Translations under genes and position numbers: made by a program
Part shown: piece after piece, positions 1-12,378 of the stretch
Numbering within the stretch: the stretch's first letter is position 1
Layout of the letters: each line of letters begins with the position of its first letter
Assembly: GCA_004802725.1 (NCBI GenBank)
Contig: SGPM01000159.1
Location: 1 to 60,322 of the forward strand
DNA from: Antrodiella citrinella
Taxonomy: Eukaryota; Basidiomycota; Agaricomycetes; Polyporales; Steccherinaceae
Length of the DNA stretch: 60,322 nt
Direction of reading: 5' to 3'
The notes under the pieces: model-generated
What the model was told of the DNA's origin: nothing
What the model saw: only the letters and a program-made list of their open reading frames with translations
Databases searched by the model: none

Positions 1-1600
1 GACGACGCGTGGCGGAGACCCATGCCCCATAGCCAGAGGAGGAGGGCGGGGAAGCATACCAAGCGCGTCGTCGTCAAGTGAGCGCGTGAGTGTGGGCCCA
101 TCTGTCCACTCGGCGCGGTGTGATGGGGCCTCCCGCCGCGCGTGCGCGTTCGGTGAGTCGCGGCGATCTGCGTGCTCGTGTGCTTTCCTTGCTTTCGACT
201 CCGTTCGACGTTTCGGTCTCCCTCATACACCCGTTTGTCCTCCGCGGAAAAGCACATGCAGTGGGCTTTGACTCGTCGACGGCGGACACCCATCATCTTT
301 CTTCTTCATTAACGTCTTGACGTACCATCTCTCACACGCGCGCGCGTCATCCCATACCCACCATATCAGAGCATACATCATCCCGAGGTCTCACGACGCG
401 AGGATTGCACCTTCAAGTTTTTCTCTCGCTCGCTCCCTCGGACGTTCTCTTCTCTTCGTTCTCATTCGTTCGTTCTTGTGTCCTGATCAGATCACTTGTC
501 TCATACCTCTCTCCCTCCCTCCTCGCTCTCGTTTTCTTGTTCTCGTTCTCGTTCTCCTCGCATGCCTCGACTCAACCAACCCAACCCAACCCATAGACGT
601 CTCCAATCCCAGTTACCCGGTTACCCCACGGACTCTGTTCTCTGCTTTGTGTGTAGTTTCCCAATTATCTCGTTCTCGTGTCTGTTCGTTCGTCTGTGAT
701 ATACCCTACCCGATAGCTTGCAATTGTATAGTACCAGGAATCAGGCCTCAGGAACACTCAGGAATCGTCTTGTTTTTGTGATATACGAATAAGAAGAGTA
801 CGGAGACGTCTCTCTGCCCGTCTGCCCAGTTCCTCGGCGTCGGAAAGTATGAGCGAGCACGCGAGGCGGAGGCAATCGACCGGGTCGATCACGATCAGCC
901 TTTGGAGTCCGGAGTCCGGAGTCCGGGGACTCAGTCTGGGGTCCGGGAAAGCAAAAGTGATGAAAAAGTGTTTTTGGTTCCGCGTTGGGCTTGGCGTTCC
1001 TCGGTGGTCGCTGTCCAGGTATCATATCATCTGCAGTACACCTCAGACTGGATTGAGCCGTTGTGGGTGATGTCTCCAGTTCGTAAAATACGAGGAACAG
1101 TTCCCTGTCATGAGTAATAGTATCTCCAAAATACCCAACTCTCCCGACTCCACACTCGAGAGCAGCTGCCAGAAATATCCCACGTCCCACCCTCATCATG
1201 TATAGTCTGGCCGTCACAACTCACTCACACACTCACACACACAAGGAGAAACCTCGCACCGCCAATCCCCTTCCCAACCATCGCACCCACGGACCCCACC
1301 TTCCCCATCCTCCTCCCTCTCTCGTCCTCGCTTGCTTCCTGAGCTCACACACACACACACACACACAAACACACCATTCGGACTCGCACACCACGACATC
1401 CTGATTCCTGATTCCTGATCCCTCCGTGACGATCGCGCATCTCCTTCCTCCCTCGTCCTTCCTCCCGCGTGTGAACCCCGAGCACACCACCCACCTGTCA
1501 ACTGATCCCGGGTTCCAGAAGCCCGCGTCACGTCGAAACTCAGAAGGCAAAACCCTTTCTGTTCCCAATTCCACTATATTCCGATTCCGATTCCTACAGT
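1..1600. other. Pyrimidine/CA-rich region without a supported gene
   Basis: No reading frame here resembles a protein. The + strand is strongly C/T-rich at about 400-600 and CA-rich at about 1210-1560, which is how many basidiomycete promoters and 5' leaders look. Short ORFs on both strands are low-complexity products of this composition. A leader of an unseen + strand transcript is possible, but no downstream coding exon can be tied to it. Confidence 0.5.
1351..1378. repeat. CA microsatellite
   Basis: A run of about ten CA dinucleotides, followed by slightly impure CA units, lies within a longer CA-rich tract. A second, shorter CA/CTCA run lies at about 1218-1243. It is a simple sequence repeat with no visible coding role. 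Confidence 0.85.
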
Positions 1601-4240
1601 AGTTTCGATTTATCGGGGCACGGATTATCGGTTGAGCTGGATTCTGGATTATTATAGCACGGGTGCACGGATGAACGGGGGCGCGGACCGGAGGGGGGGT
1701 TTGGGTTTGAGTTTGGGTTTGGGTTCGTTCCGATCGTGAACGGATGACGTTTGTTTACTTCTACTTCTGGCGGGAGGGAGGGAGGGGGGGATCTGCGGGG
1801 TCGGGTTTAGCCTCAGGTTGGTTGTGCGCTTGGGGGTCGTTGAGGTGAGTGTGCTTGGGAGGTTCACGGGAGTCGGCGTTCGGGAGCGAGGCGACGAGGG
1901 TAGGGTTTCTTTTTCGCGCAAAGGGTCTGTCAAGAAACTACATATCAGCAAGGGTACGAGCTGCCACGCCAAAATAAAATAAAATACGCACCGCACGCCG
2001 CAGCGATGATGATGAAAACACCACACAGGAGGAGGCCCACTCGGTGATTGCGCGTCCTCGCTCAAGCACAAGAAACCACCAGCCAACCCAGCCATCCAAG
2101 GTCCATTTTCGGGGCCAGCCATCTTCAGGGAACCCCCTGCGATAAAACGAGGTGAGCACACACAAAAGAGCGTCTACTACATGTTAGTTCACTGATCAGG
2201 CTCGCATACGCCCAGCCCAATTGGAAGCAACGCACAGGGCCGTCGAAGCACCACCACATGAGCGCGTTCGACTGGCCCCCAACGTTCAGGTCCAGGTTCA
2301 GATCCCGGAACACTTGGCTCCCGGGTGCTCGGACTCCTGATCATCGATCGCACTGTAAAAGGCCAAGACCAAAGAAGTATGAGGAGAGAAGCATAAGGGG
2401 TAGACGCGCGAGGAAGGGATAGCAAGATGTAATGAGAAGGATGAAAATATGAAAGGTGAAATGGGCATGAAGTGAAATGAAATCACCGGGAGAAGCGTGC
2501 GCGAGTCACGGTCATGATCCATTTCCACACCTCCGCAGACGCAGAGCCTAAGTGGAGTCAGTCATACCGAAGCCACCCATGCGCGGTATAGTTCATAGGG
2601 GAATATAATGAGGGCAGGGTAGGAGAACGGTGGGACAATCTCCGTACGCGCGGCTGCAACGTTTCTTTCATCGTTCAAAATGTCATTTCGTTGAACGCCG
2701 TCATGCCTAGATATGGATGTCAGCCCTTGCATGTATCCCCGGACCGCGTGAAGTGCATATCGGATTGCCCGTTTGACAAATGAAAGACCGTCGAACGAAC
2801 ACAAAAATCACACGAAAACATACCATATCGGGTTCACCACACGTTTGGGAGATGAAAGGCCGCCTTGTAAGAATGGTGCGCGGTGAGCGGTGACGAAACG
2901 GAGAAGTGTTTGAGATTAAAAACTTACATGGTATGAATGAGACAACGTGCACACTCTTCACAGTAGATGCGCTTGACGTATTCAAGCAGCATACCGCAGC
3001 ATACCGGGACGTCCACGTGAGCTTGAGTTAATTTCCGCGTGGCCATGCAGCAGCTGTAGTTGTAGATATGTCAGTATCAAGAGGTCAGACGACCTTGAAT
3101 ATACTCACCAGTCAACGGACCTTGCCAACTAGCGCAAAAGGACTCGCTATTGGATATTCCGAGTGAGTATTTGCTCACGACGCCGACTGTGTAGCCGCCG
3201 CCACTTGGATTCAATCACACCTGGTGTTGGCCCTGGTATAATTGAAATTTCGTTTTCGGTACAGAACTCAACTACGGAGATGTTCGGTTTGTGGCGTCGA
3301 GTATTAATTGAACCTGAGGCCTGAGGTCGGAAAATGGCCATAGCACGTATGCTTGGCGCGGAGGAGCTTGAGTGCCCGCAAATAGCATGTACCTATGAAG
3401 ACTGTGCAATCTTGCGTGATTCGACTATTCGCATCGTGCGACTCCTTGCGCACAGTCGGACTGTCACGCAGGGACAACACTATCTACATTCACGAATGTA
3501 CTATCGCAACACGTTATTCCAGGACGATCATTTGAGCGATACTACGCAACGCACCGATCCACTAGCAGATGCAAGCCTGCACCGACGACCGGCCGTACTC
3601 TCGCAAATGAAAATAGGCCAAGTTGCATGGACACCGCGAAGGCTCGTTACGGTATCGGAAAGCACCATGCACGTTCATGACAACATGGCGACATGACTGG
3701 GAACCCCTTGGGACATACTTGGGGACCGACGGCGCATGTTGCTCTCGGAACGACGGCGACATGGTAGTGAGTCGTCAGAAATGACATAGGCCAGCTGCGC
3801 AAGAATACTCGGCACATTGTGACGTTGTACAGTATCGTCAGTCGTGACGAGACGTTGGGCGACTCGGTTCGGGCGTTCTGATAAGAAAGAACATAGACCA
3901 CAGATATGTTACCGGTCGTGGGTTGTGTCAGTTGACGTTGGCATGAAGGTTGGGACATGGAAGACAACATCGATATCAAGGGACAAGTACGTTCAAGAAC
4001 AAGTGACGATTTCGCAACGCCACAATTTAGCGTCGATGTAAGTCCTATATTTGGGAGGTACCAAAATAAAAAGAAATGCGATAAACATCGATCGCGATCT
4101 TGGAAGTTGACACTGGCAGAGACTAGTCAAACCTGTAAATCCATTGTGCTTTCGACGATCTGTCAAGACTTTAAACAATCCTGTTGTTCTCGATCCAGCT
4201 CCTCCTCTTTGCTGTATTTCTAGCTGTACTATTACGAGCA
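1601..4240. other. 2.6 kb without a secure gene
   Basis: A G-rich stretch at about 1690-1730 contains repeated GGGTTT units. The minus strand between about 2200 and 3050 has several splice-like signals and one short Cys-rich exon candidate (see findings), but no complete gene can be assembled. The longest + strand ORF, 3334-3696, matches no family I know and overlaps a minus-strand ORF of similar quality. I treat the interval as intergenic. Confidence 0.4.
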
Positions 4241-5622
4241 ATGGTACGTCCTTATCGTTCTCACAGAAGCAGGGAACCAAACTCTAATCATCTTCCAACT
4301 ACCGTTATCCTTGCACGGATCCTCTCGCCTGATTACGCCCGCTGTTTAGTCTAAATCATCGAAGAAAACGGACAAGGGGATGGACGAGAAGATTTCACAG
4401 TTCTGCAGTATCACGGGGGCGAGGTGCGTCTAGGGTAGTCTTATATGTGGTGGGAGAGACTGCTAATACGAGGTGGTGCGTATGATCAGCACGAAAGATG
4501 CGAAACGGTTCTTGGCGGAATATAAGCGGGTCGACATCGCGGTCGATGCGTTCTACAACGAGCCTGTGCAGGCGCGTCAGGCAAGCATACCCCAGCCCTC
4601 CACCAGCAAGCTGAATGCCCTGTTTGACAAGTACAAGGGTGAGTAACTGGTTTTCTGCCGTGTTGGGACCATCCTCTGAAAGATCTACGAGCAGAGCCAG
4701 GAGGGGACGATATCACAGTAGATGGGACGATCCGGATGTGCGAGGATATGAAGGTCGATCCGGAGGACGTCGTGCTTTTGGCCATAGCGTATGAATTGAA
4801 GTCGCCGCGGATGGGTGATTGGACTCGAGCGGGCTGGGTAGATGGCTGGAAGAACCTTGAGTGAGTTGCACCACATGCAGCATTCCATGTCCTGCGATGC
4901 TCACATTACCGACAGATGCGATACGATTTCCGCGATGAGCTCTGCCTTGGTTCGGCTACGAGATAGATTGGGATCCGACTCCGAGTACTTCTCGCAAGTG
5001 TACAACTTCACGTTCGAGTTTTCACGTCCACCAGGGCAGAGGAGTCTCGGTGCGTATGAGCCTCTGACATATCAAATCTTTTTGTCGCTGAATTGCCTAT
5101 TCAGGTCTTGACATGGCGCAAGGCTTTTGGAACCTCTTGATCCCTCATGGATTGCAGGGCGGCGCTCTATCGCATCTGACACGCCCAGCAGGGTCAGATG
5201 ATGAAGGCGACGAGGACGACGAGATGATGGGCCTCGATGAAGAGGGCTGGCGAGAAGAGTACACTGGATGGTGGTTTGAGTTCCTTACCGAGAAAGGCGG
5301 AAAGGGCGTTAGCAAGGATACATGGCAGATGGTGCGTCCAATCCCCCCGTCATATGTTCAATTCACTTGTGCTGACTACTTTGATGCTTCTTCGCTTTTG
5401 TGCGTCTTTCGCTCGTGTGCGCGTCCCGATGACCATCGCAGTTCATGGAATTTGTCCGCACCATCGACGCCAAGTTCGAGAAGTACGATATGGAGGGTAT
5501 GTGCCTGTATGATGTCCAGTCGAGACGGATCTTGACCACCACATTTGCTCTCAGCTGCCTGGCCATCTACCATTGATGATTTCGTCGAGTATGCGAAGGA
5601 GCGTCTGGGAACAGCGTCATAG
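4241..5622 (+). CDS. dcn1: Dcn1-like cullin neddylation E3 (defective in cullin neddylation protein 1)
   Basis: Dcn1 is the scaffold-type E3 that brings the NEDD8 E2 Ubc12 to cullins and so activates cullin-RING ligases. Eight exons (4241-4243, 4350-4423, 4490-4638, 4695-4860, 4916-5049, 5105-5331, 5442-5496, 5555-5622) give 291 aa. The N-terminal part is UBA-like (QFCSITGA, then DAKRFLAEYKRVDIAVDAFY). The PONY domain follows, with ITVDGTIRMCEDMKVDPED, SPRMGDWTRAGWVDGW, FWNLLIPHG and WWFEFLTEKG. Length and order fit the family. The start is inferred: the first exon is only the ATG, followed at once by a consensus GTACGT donor, and the second exon opens with a lysine-rich stretch typical of fungal Dcn1. 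The alternative start is the in-frame ATG at 4380. Family assignment is secure; the ATG-only exon is inference. Confidence 0.93.
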
Positions 5623-6156
5623 GACCACGAGCGAGAAGAGCGGAGACGACTCAAAGAGGGCTTGGACCCTCTGTATTCTGAACGGCATTGTATTCAAGGT
5701 CACTGCGAATGTCAGTTGAATGTACATCTTGTATCCATCCATCCATCCAAAGTTCGGGCACAGGAAAAGTGGGATCAATTGCCAGTATGCCATTGTCGTT
5801 TCCATACTCCCCAGGCTTACTGCACTCGTTCAGCCCAACAGCTTTGACCTCGGCGCTTACGGTATGCCGAGAGACAATAAGCAGAGCCTTAACTATGACG
5901 TTGACGGAATATAAGGCCACGACCAGCACACAATAGCAAAGGCAATGCTTCCCTTGTTGTATTGTAAACGAGGACAACGATCATATACACGTGCAGACCG
6001 GTGCTGTCCTTTGGGTCCAAGCACTGCAAGCACTGACCATGATGTCGCTGTGGCGAGGTAACTACTTATGAGCTGACCACCCCCTCACGTTTTCTCTTCA
6101 CTCTCATCTACATCCCGTTGTCCACGCACTACACAGCTAAGCAGTTCGCTTTCCCG

Positions 6157-8574
6157 ATGTCACAACCGCTTCCCGACCAAGCTCGAGTCAGATCAAAGAG
6201 TCCTGGGCTGTTCAAGCAGACAATGGTATGTCGTGATTCTATCTTCCAATGTCAATCTTCGTAGCTCATCCTATCATAATAGCATGCCTTCCAAGGATGC
6301 GTTTCCGCGAGAGCCTTCTCAGCAACGCACCACAGTGGACCTTCCGAGTCTTCCTTTGTAATTGTTGACCCGCCTGAGCCTAAGGCTGGCCCCGGCCCAG
6401 GCACCGATGCTTCTTTCACGGCAGAGCCGTCTGTGGATCAGGCCAGCCTTCGCGGTATCCTCTCTACGCATGGACGGTCTTCACCGTCTTTGGAATACGA
6501 GTCAATCCATGAGACAACAGTCTCTCCCGGCACACCTTCACTGGTACCGCCACCATCACCATCTTCACGTGCTCCCTCGCCACCGTCTCAATCAACTGAT
6601 AACATCTCAAGAGTACACTCTGAAATCGCTGAAGAGCCACGCGAAACAGCAGTTGCACGCACTGTTCCACGGAAGAGTTCACATCCCTCGCTTCACCAGG
6701 TCCTGGACGAAAAGGTTATTCTGAAATATGACACGAGAAAACGAGATTCTCCGAGTCACGGCCGACGCAAACAAGCCTCCAAACTCAGTCCCTTGCGTAA
6801 GGTGTGGTCCAAAGTCTCTTTCCAAAACCGGAAGGAGAAGAAGAGCAAACCTGTCAAGCGTGTGATCGTTGAAGAAAAAGATCCATGGATTGAGGTCAAG
6901 GAGCTCAAGGTGAGTTTAATCAATGTATTGCCCTAATCTCAATGCTCACTCATTCGTGTCTTAGTTTGAGACTGGTGGTCCTTCCAATTGGGGTCTCTTA
7001 GAACCCAAACTCACTGTGGAATTTTCTGGGTCCTCCGACCACCAATCGTCTTTCTCCAGATGGCTCTGTTTCCCTTGGACATCCGCCTATGCGCGTCGTA
7101 AGCGGGAGTCGGTGCTCCAGGAAATCAAGTCAGTTCAAGACGATGTAGAACGTCTTGAATCTTCCTTCTCGTTTCCGGAGGACCTCACAATAGTGTATGA
7201 GGACACTGGTGAACCCACCAAGTGCTCTATGAAGATTCCTCGGGGTGCCGGAACCAGAGCATTGATCCAATACATAGACGACCTTGATGCACTCTGGGTC
7301 CGTCTTAAGAAGGTGTCTCTGCGCGGTGCCGACTTGGAGGTCAAGAGCACGCATACAGAGGCCATGAACAGCCTCGGGGCTGCGACTCATCGATATCGGG
7401 AGAAGATGGACGTCCATATCCTCTTGGCTAAAGCCAGACATATCGATAACCGTCTCGCATGTCTGGAGGGTATCAAGCAAGTGATTGAGGATCACTTCGC
7501 TATCAGGTACAACTTGACAGAAGTTGTCAAGTCATTGAATGGCTTGCCACCTACCGCTGAGCCTCCATATGCGCTGGAGCGTCGATTGCGTGAAATCAAA
7601 GACTCGCTGCAGACGCTATTCGACGATCTCACCCAGCTCACTTCTCCCGACCTCGCCATCACCAAAACTCACGCTAGTACATTGGAGCATCTTGTGTCGA
7701 CCTCAAATGAATACGAGGAAACATGGGAAGCATACCGCACTCGAATGGCTGCCTTCGTTCCTTTGGATCCCATGATCGCGAGGGTGGAGGGTTTCGCCAC
7801 ACAATTGGACGACATCGCAACTGTAATCAAGGAGCAAGAGGACGCTCACTTGGACTCGACTATGTCGAAGAAAGCTACGTCGGGATTGGAAGGCCTCGGG
7901 GACGATCCATGGGATTTCGCTCTTGTGGATGCCAATTTGCGGACACGGTTCAACACGTCCTCTGCGCACATATCCAACCTGGAGCACATCAGGGATCAAC
8001 TCCAGGCTCTGGACACGGAGCTCGAGGATGACGAATACCTACTTGACGCTAAGGTCAGATGCAGTGAGCTGCAGGCTACAGCTCGAACCTTGTTCTCCAA
8101 ACGCTTTATGCTCGAGCTCGATGCACTTGCAGAGTACATCGAAGCTGTCTCAGAAGTGGGACACTTTGCACAATGCCTGGAACACTTGGATTTGCTGTTC
8201 ACGGCATACTGGCATACAGTTCGGCCCTCGGATTCTGGATTCGATCTCAAGAATCCCAATAACACTCATGAGCGGCAGATCTGTGAGAGCATGCTGCAGA
8301 AGTTCCATACATTGACGAACTTGGTAGAGTGTGGCGACAATGTGGAGGCTGTCACTTCTGGCAAGACGCTTCTCGCTACGATACGCCACGCTTCCACATG
8401 GTTGGACAAGCAGGACAAGCGGAGAGCCCAGGTACGTATTTCACACAATTTTACCTTGTAGCCTAGACTTACTTAACTGATCTTCGATAGAATGGAACGC
8501 AGTGGCTTCCACCAACTTGGACCGTGACAATGGACTCGGAGGCTGCCGACGAGCCTGAGACGACTACTTGCTGA
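6157..8574 (+). CDS. Unrecognised 748-aa helical protein
   Basis: Four exons (6157-6225, 6283-6909, 6965-8431, 8491-8574) join in phase to 748 aa. I do not recognise the family. The first third is Ser/Pro-rich and probably disordered. It ends in a basic patch (about residues 195-225, RKEKKSKPVKRV) followed by an acidic stretch. The remaining two thirds are almost all helix-forming, rich in Leu, Glu, Asp and Arg with regular hydrophobic spacing, and suggest helical-bundle or spectrin-like repeats. A short tail ends in Thr-Thr-Cys. No signal peptide or membrane segment is visible. A cytoskeletal or scaffold role would fit the architecture, but that is a guess. The next gene downstream on the same strand has a similar layout, a disordered N-terminus and helical C-terminus, but no clear sequence similarity. 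Confidence 0.8.
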
Positions 8575-9891
8575 CTGGGCAGTGGGAATACGTTTATGAC
8601 CAAGTACTATCAGTGTATACTGTACATAATGATACTAACGCTTATATGGTTTGATGTCTTTTCTACTGAAAGCTTCGTAAATGACACATACGCCATCGTC
8701 ACGACTTGCCCAACTATGGTCCATCGCGGCAAGCGCCGAACCGAATCTTCCTCATGAACTTCAATTCGTTCGAATTCATCGCTTTGCGATCCTTACATTT
8801 TTTCACTTCGTCTTGGGAACTCAGAGTCATGTTTAGGTCTACTTTCGCGACATGCTTGATTTTGGACATCACGTCACGAAACACAGTGTGATTGATTCCA
8901 ATAAGCCGGTGCCACGTCACGACTCGCGAAGGGAACCTGAAGGTAAGTCCTCGAATTTAGCTTAGCTTTGGTCAGCTTACTCTTATACATTTACATCTTT
9001 CTCCCAGCGATCTTTATCTGCAGGACAAGAGCCACATTCTGGACTGGACAGAAGCAAGACACCGGACCGATCGATGGCGCCTCAGTCTCGGTGGTAATCG
9101 AAGACTCGGAGGAGTCTTTCCCAAGCCTTTCGGAGTAACCGGAGCAGGCTCAGACTATGCTGTAACTATGCTGTTTGCCTACAATTTGGAGGAGCGTATT
9201 GAAAGGTATGCATTTCTGTCTTCATATTGAAGGTTATTTCATCGCCAGTCTCGCCACAGCAGTTCAGACTAGTCAATGTTGTCATAGGACAGCACTTACA
9301 TGGTACATTCTCCGATGCCGAGGCCTGAGGCCTGAGGCGAAGCATCTGCAGGTGTACACGTACTGCACTCGATATTGAATGTAAACCTGCATCAACAAAG
9401 TGCAACTGGGCAATTCTTTTTTCGTCGATCTCTGTTGGTCTGATTCGATCACCTTGACTAATGGTTCCCCTTGCTCTCGTAGGATCATGCGGGCTCTTCT
9501 CTCAGGTGTACCGCCTCGTATGCCTAAAATAGTGAATCGGAGTGATAAGAAGCCCTTTATCGATTGTGGGACAGGGTCCCAATTAAACACGAGGATATGG
9601 AGTGCCAAACCTTCCAACCTTTTGGCCCAACACCTCTTCAATCAAGTCGAAATCGTGACAGCGAAACTACTCGTTATGATCAAAAAAGCACCGCCAGCTA
9701 ATCCCCTGACCACAGATAGGTATTACCACGCCATGCCCTCAGCAGCCCTGGAAGGTGCAGTAATACCGAAACAGGAGCTCACGAGGCGAAAACGCAGACT
9801 GCAGGACGCAGCCCCCGGCAATACCCTGCGAACGTGAATATCACACTCATGTCTTCTAATATGATTTCTATAAGGACCCACACGCGACTGC
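8575..9891. other. 1.3 kb intergenic region with a weak small-gene candidate
   Basis: The 3' flank of the preceding gene is followed by an interval with one possible two-exon reading frame at 8852-9138 (see findings) and overlapping ORFs at 9282-9641 (-) and 9400-9837 (+) that look like chance. The sequence GAGGCCT is repeated around 9320-9340. No recognisable domain is present. Confidence 0.35.
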
Positions 9892-11869
9892 ATGTACGGT
9901 CCCCCTTTCGACTTCACGTCCATCTTCCCCGTTGCATTCCTCTCCTTGGGCACCCAAGGGCAGAGCACCGCGAGCCAGAGCTCGAAAGAAGTCATGCAGG
10001 CAATTCCTTACGCTGGAGGTACTTATCCGTTTCTTGTCTATCTCTGCAATGCTTACATCCTGGATTTTCTTTAACCAGGCACCATTGCATATAGAGGGTA
10101 TCGTTACGACCCTTTTCGCGGCGAGTATCGACCTCACACCATTGATGTCAGCACCCACGCCTTGCCAGTGCTACCTGAGATAGCATCCCCGCGGATTCCA
10201 TACGGTTCGCGGGATATGGAGACACCAGACTATGAAGTCATGATCCACGCAAGCCCTGCTATCCCTCGTCGCTCTCAGTTGCACCGAGAGCAAATCCCCC
10301 TACCTGGGACTAAGAGACCTTACCACATCCCTCCGGCACCATTGCCTAGCTCTCCTAGTATCTTGCGCGCGCCTTTAGTACGCGATTCCTGGCTCACAAG
10401 GAGGAGCAATCCTTCTCCTATGCCGTCCTTGAATGTGGTCGCGGCGTCTGAGACGTCTGCCACTACTAGCAATCGCACACAGGTACGTTTACATTGAATC
10501 TTATCAAGAATCACTCTGATCCGATCATTAGGCTGTTGCGGTTGAGACTAGCCTTCAGCATAGGCTTTTGAGCGACCTTTACCATTCGCCGGATTCCCGC
10601 GTACAAGTACAAGTCAACGACGCTATACGGGCCACAATTGACCTTGGTCAACGACCTTCTGCGTACGCCGCGACGTCTGTAGACGCTGCCGGTGGTGAGC
10701 TATCATCTGATTCCGACTCAGATACTTTTGCACACCGTGACGAGCAACCGCTGGTTGAGCTAGCTACTCCTCTTTCCACAGGGCCCTGGCCTCCGTCGGC
10801 AAGACCACCGGAGGACTTGTCGGGTTGGTCTGCCAGGCCAGGATGCCGCACTTGGAGGACTATAACGAAGATCAAAGAGCAGCTTTACGCGCTAGGAAAT
10901 CCCGGAACCCTGCGACGTCATGACGGACACGAGCTCAAGTCTCTGCTGGATCGTCTGGAACTCATCACGGACTACGATATAAGAAGTGATGAGGGGCTTC
11001 AGGCAGCTCGCGACGGGCTTTGGTTCGAGTGCCGACTCGCCGTTACCAAGTTCGATGTGAGCGCACAAGACCGCGAACACGTCGAGACTATGGCTGAGCA
11101 GCGACCGAGGTACTCTTCTGTCAGAGCCTTCTGGGAGAAGAGGGCGTGGTTCATCCAGCAAGTCGCTACAATCGCGGAGGCCAATTTCGTGATGCCGTCC
11201 AAGCTCGTTTTCGAAGTCGGCGTCCACGACGCATTACGACTGATCACAGACGAACAGAGTTCCAACGAGCCTATACTCTCCTACCACGCATTCCTGCAGT
11301 ACTGCAATCAACAATTGGATGTAGTTCCAGAGCACACCGCCTGGAGACCTACCGCCCTTGATCTGGTCAAGGGGATGTGCAATGCCCTCATGTTCGGCGT
11401 ACAGCTTCATCGGGAAAGGGCCTTGTCGGATAGGAAAGGAGTATCAGTGGAGGAGCGAATCGCACACAACCTGGTGTTTTGCGAAAGCCCGAATCCACGA
11501 AGCAAGGACCCGTTCCCCGTTCCTAACGTTCGTGCTGTGGCCTTTCGATCGCTTCGCTATGTGGAAGTGGGCCAAAAGGAACTGCAAGGTCGGGATACCC
11601 CCAAGAACCCGCACAGTTTGCTTGTTCATGGCAAAGGGTACGATATGCCTAAAGTCGTGAACTACCTCACGACGATGCAATTCCTTGCCGATGACTTCGA
11701 CCGTCTTTACAAGAAGCTGGAACGAGGTCCTCCAACTGGGCATACCTTGACGTGCTTGAACCTTGCAAACAAGGCCCGGTTGGCACATGCGACATGTCTG
11801 GAGGAATTGAAGGAAGGCCATAAGCTCTTTGAAGATATGGTGAATCGGGAAAGTCGTGCTTCTCCTTGA
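9892..11869 (+). CDS. Unrecognised 622-aa protein
   Basis: Three exons (9892-10018, 10079-10482, 10532-11869) give an in-phase 622-aa protein. The ATG begins MYGPPFDF. Residues 1-250 are rich in Pro, Ser and Tyr with no sign of a fold, and include an acidic Asp-Ser run. From about residue 270 to the end the sequence becomes compact, charged and largely helical, with several Trp residues (for example CRTWRTITKIKEQLY). I recognise no family motif, signal peptide or membrane span. The third exon is a single long open frame of over 1.3 kb, which makes the gene itself credible. The start is the first ATG that yields a continuous frame across two good introns; an upstream non-coding or coding exon cannot be excluded. 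Confidence 0.75.
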
Positions 11870-12378
11870 TGAACGACGAAGGACTCTAGAACGCAGCACT
11901 ACCATTCCTTTGCATTCGCGCTAGTCGCATCTCATTTCCCTTCATTCCATGCCTATGTACAATCCAAATGTATCTCATTCTAGTCCCACAAACTAGAGGG
12001 TACAATTGCACGTAATTTATGTCATCTGCTAGTAGCCCCCCAATGTGAACGAAAAACGTACTATTACAATGTGCAAGGCAGGTATGTTTCGCTCGCTTCC
12101 TCAATATGTATAGGCCAAAGCCAGGAAGCACTTTGGTGAGCAGAAGGCGACCACGCCATCCTTCGGCGGATAAGGGGCGATCATTACTCTCGGAAGTAAG
12201 AACTCGAGCTGCAAGGTTCACTGCATCCCAGCCTCATCTGCGAGTTTCTGTTGGTCTGACCCGTGAATATTCTTGCCTGACGACGGCAGCTTTATGTACG
12301 TGCCTTCGCTGTCTTAATATTACGACCACTATGCTGGTTCAGCTATTCGCGAAGCTCCCAATTCTTCCGGAGTGGATA
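11870..12378. other. Convergent intergenic region
   Basis: This 509-bp stretch lies between the 3' ends of two convergent genes (+ gene ending 11869, - gene ending 12379). It should hold both 3' UTRs and polyadenylation sites. A minus-strand ORF at 11886-12221 has no recognisable content. Confidence 0.5.

Noticed and set aside
1652..2161. A 169-codon minus-strand ORF
   Set aside because: Composed largely of Pro/Ser/Thr from G-rich repeats; no family feature and no usable ATG context.
3334..3696. A 120-codon plus-strand ORF starting with ATG
   Set aside because: No recognisable motif, and overlapping minus-strand ORFs are equally long; likely chance.
9320..9340. Repeated CCTGAGG sequence, also seen near 3313-3328
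   Set aside because: Very short and found only twice; no element boundaries or function can be inferred.
9400..9837. A 145-codon plus-strand ORF
   Set aside because: It has no ATG at its start, no domain, and an opposite-strand ORF of similar length overlaps it.
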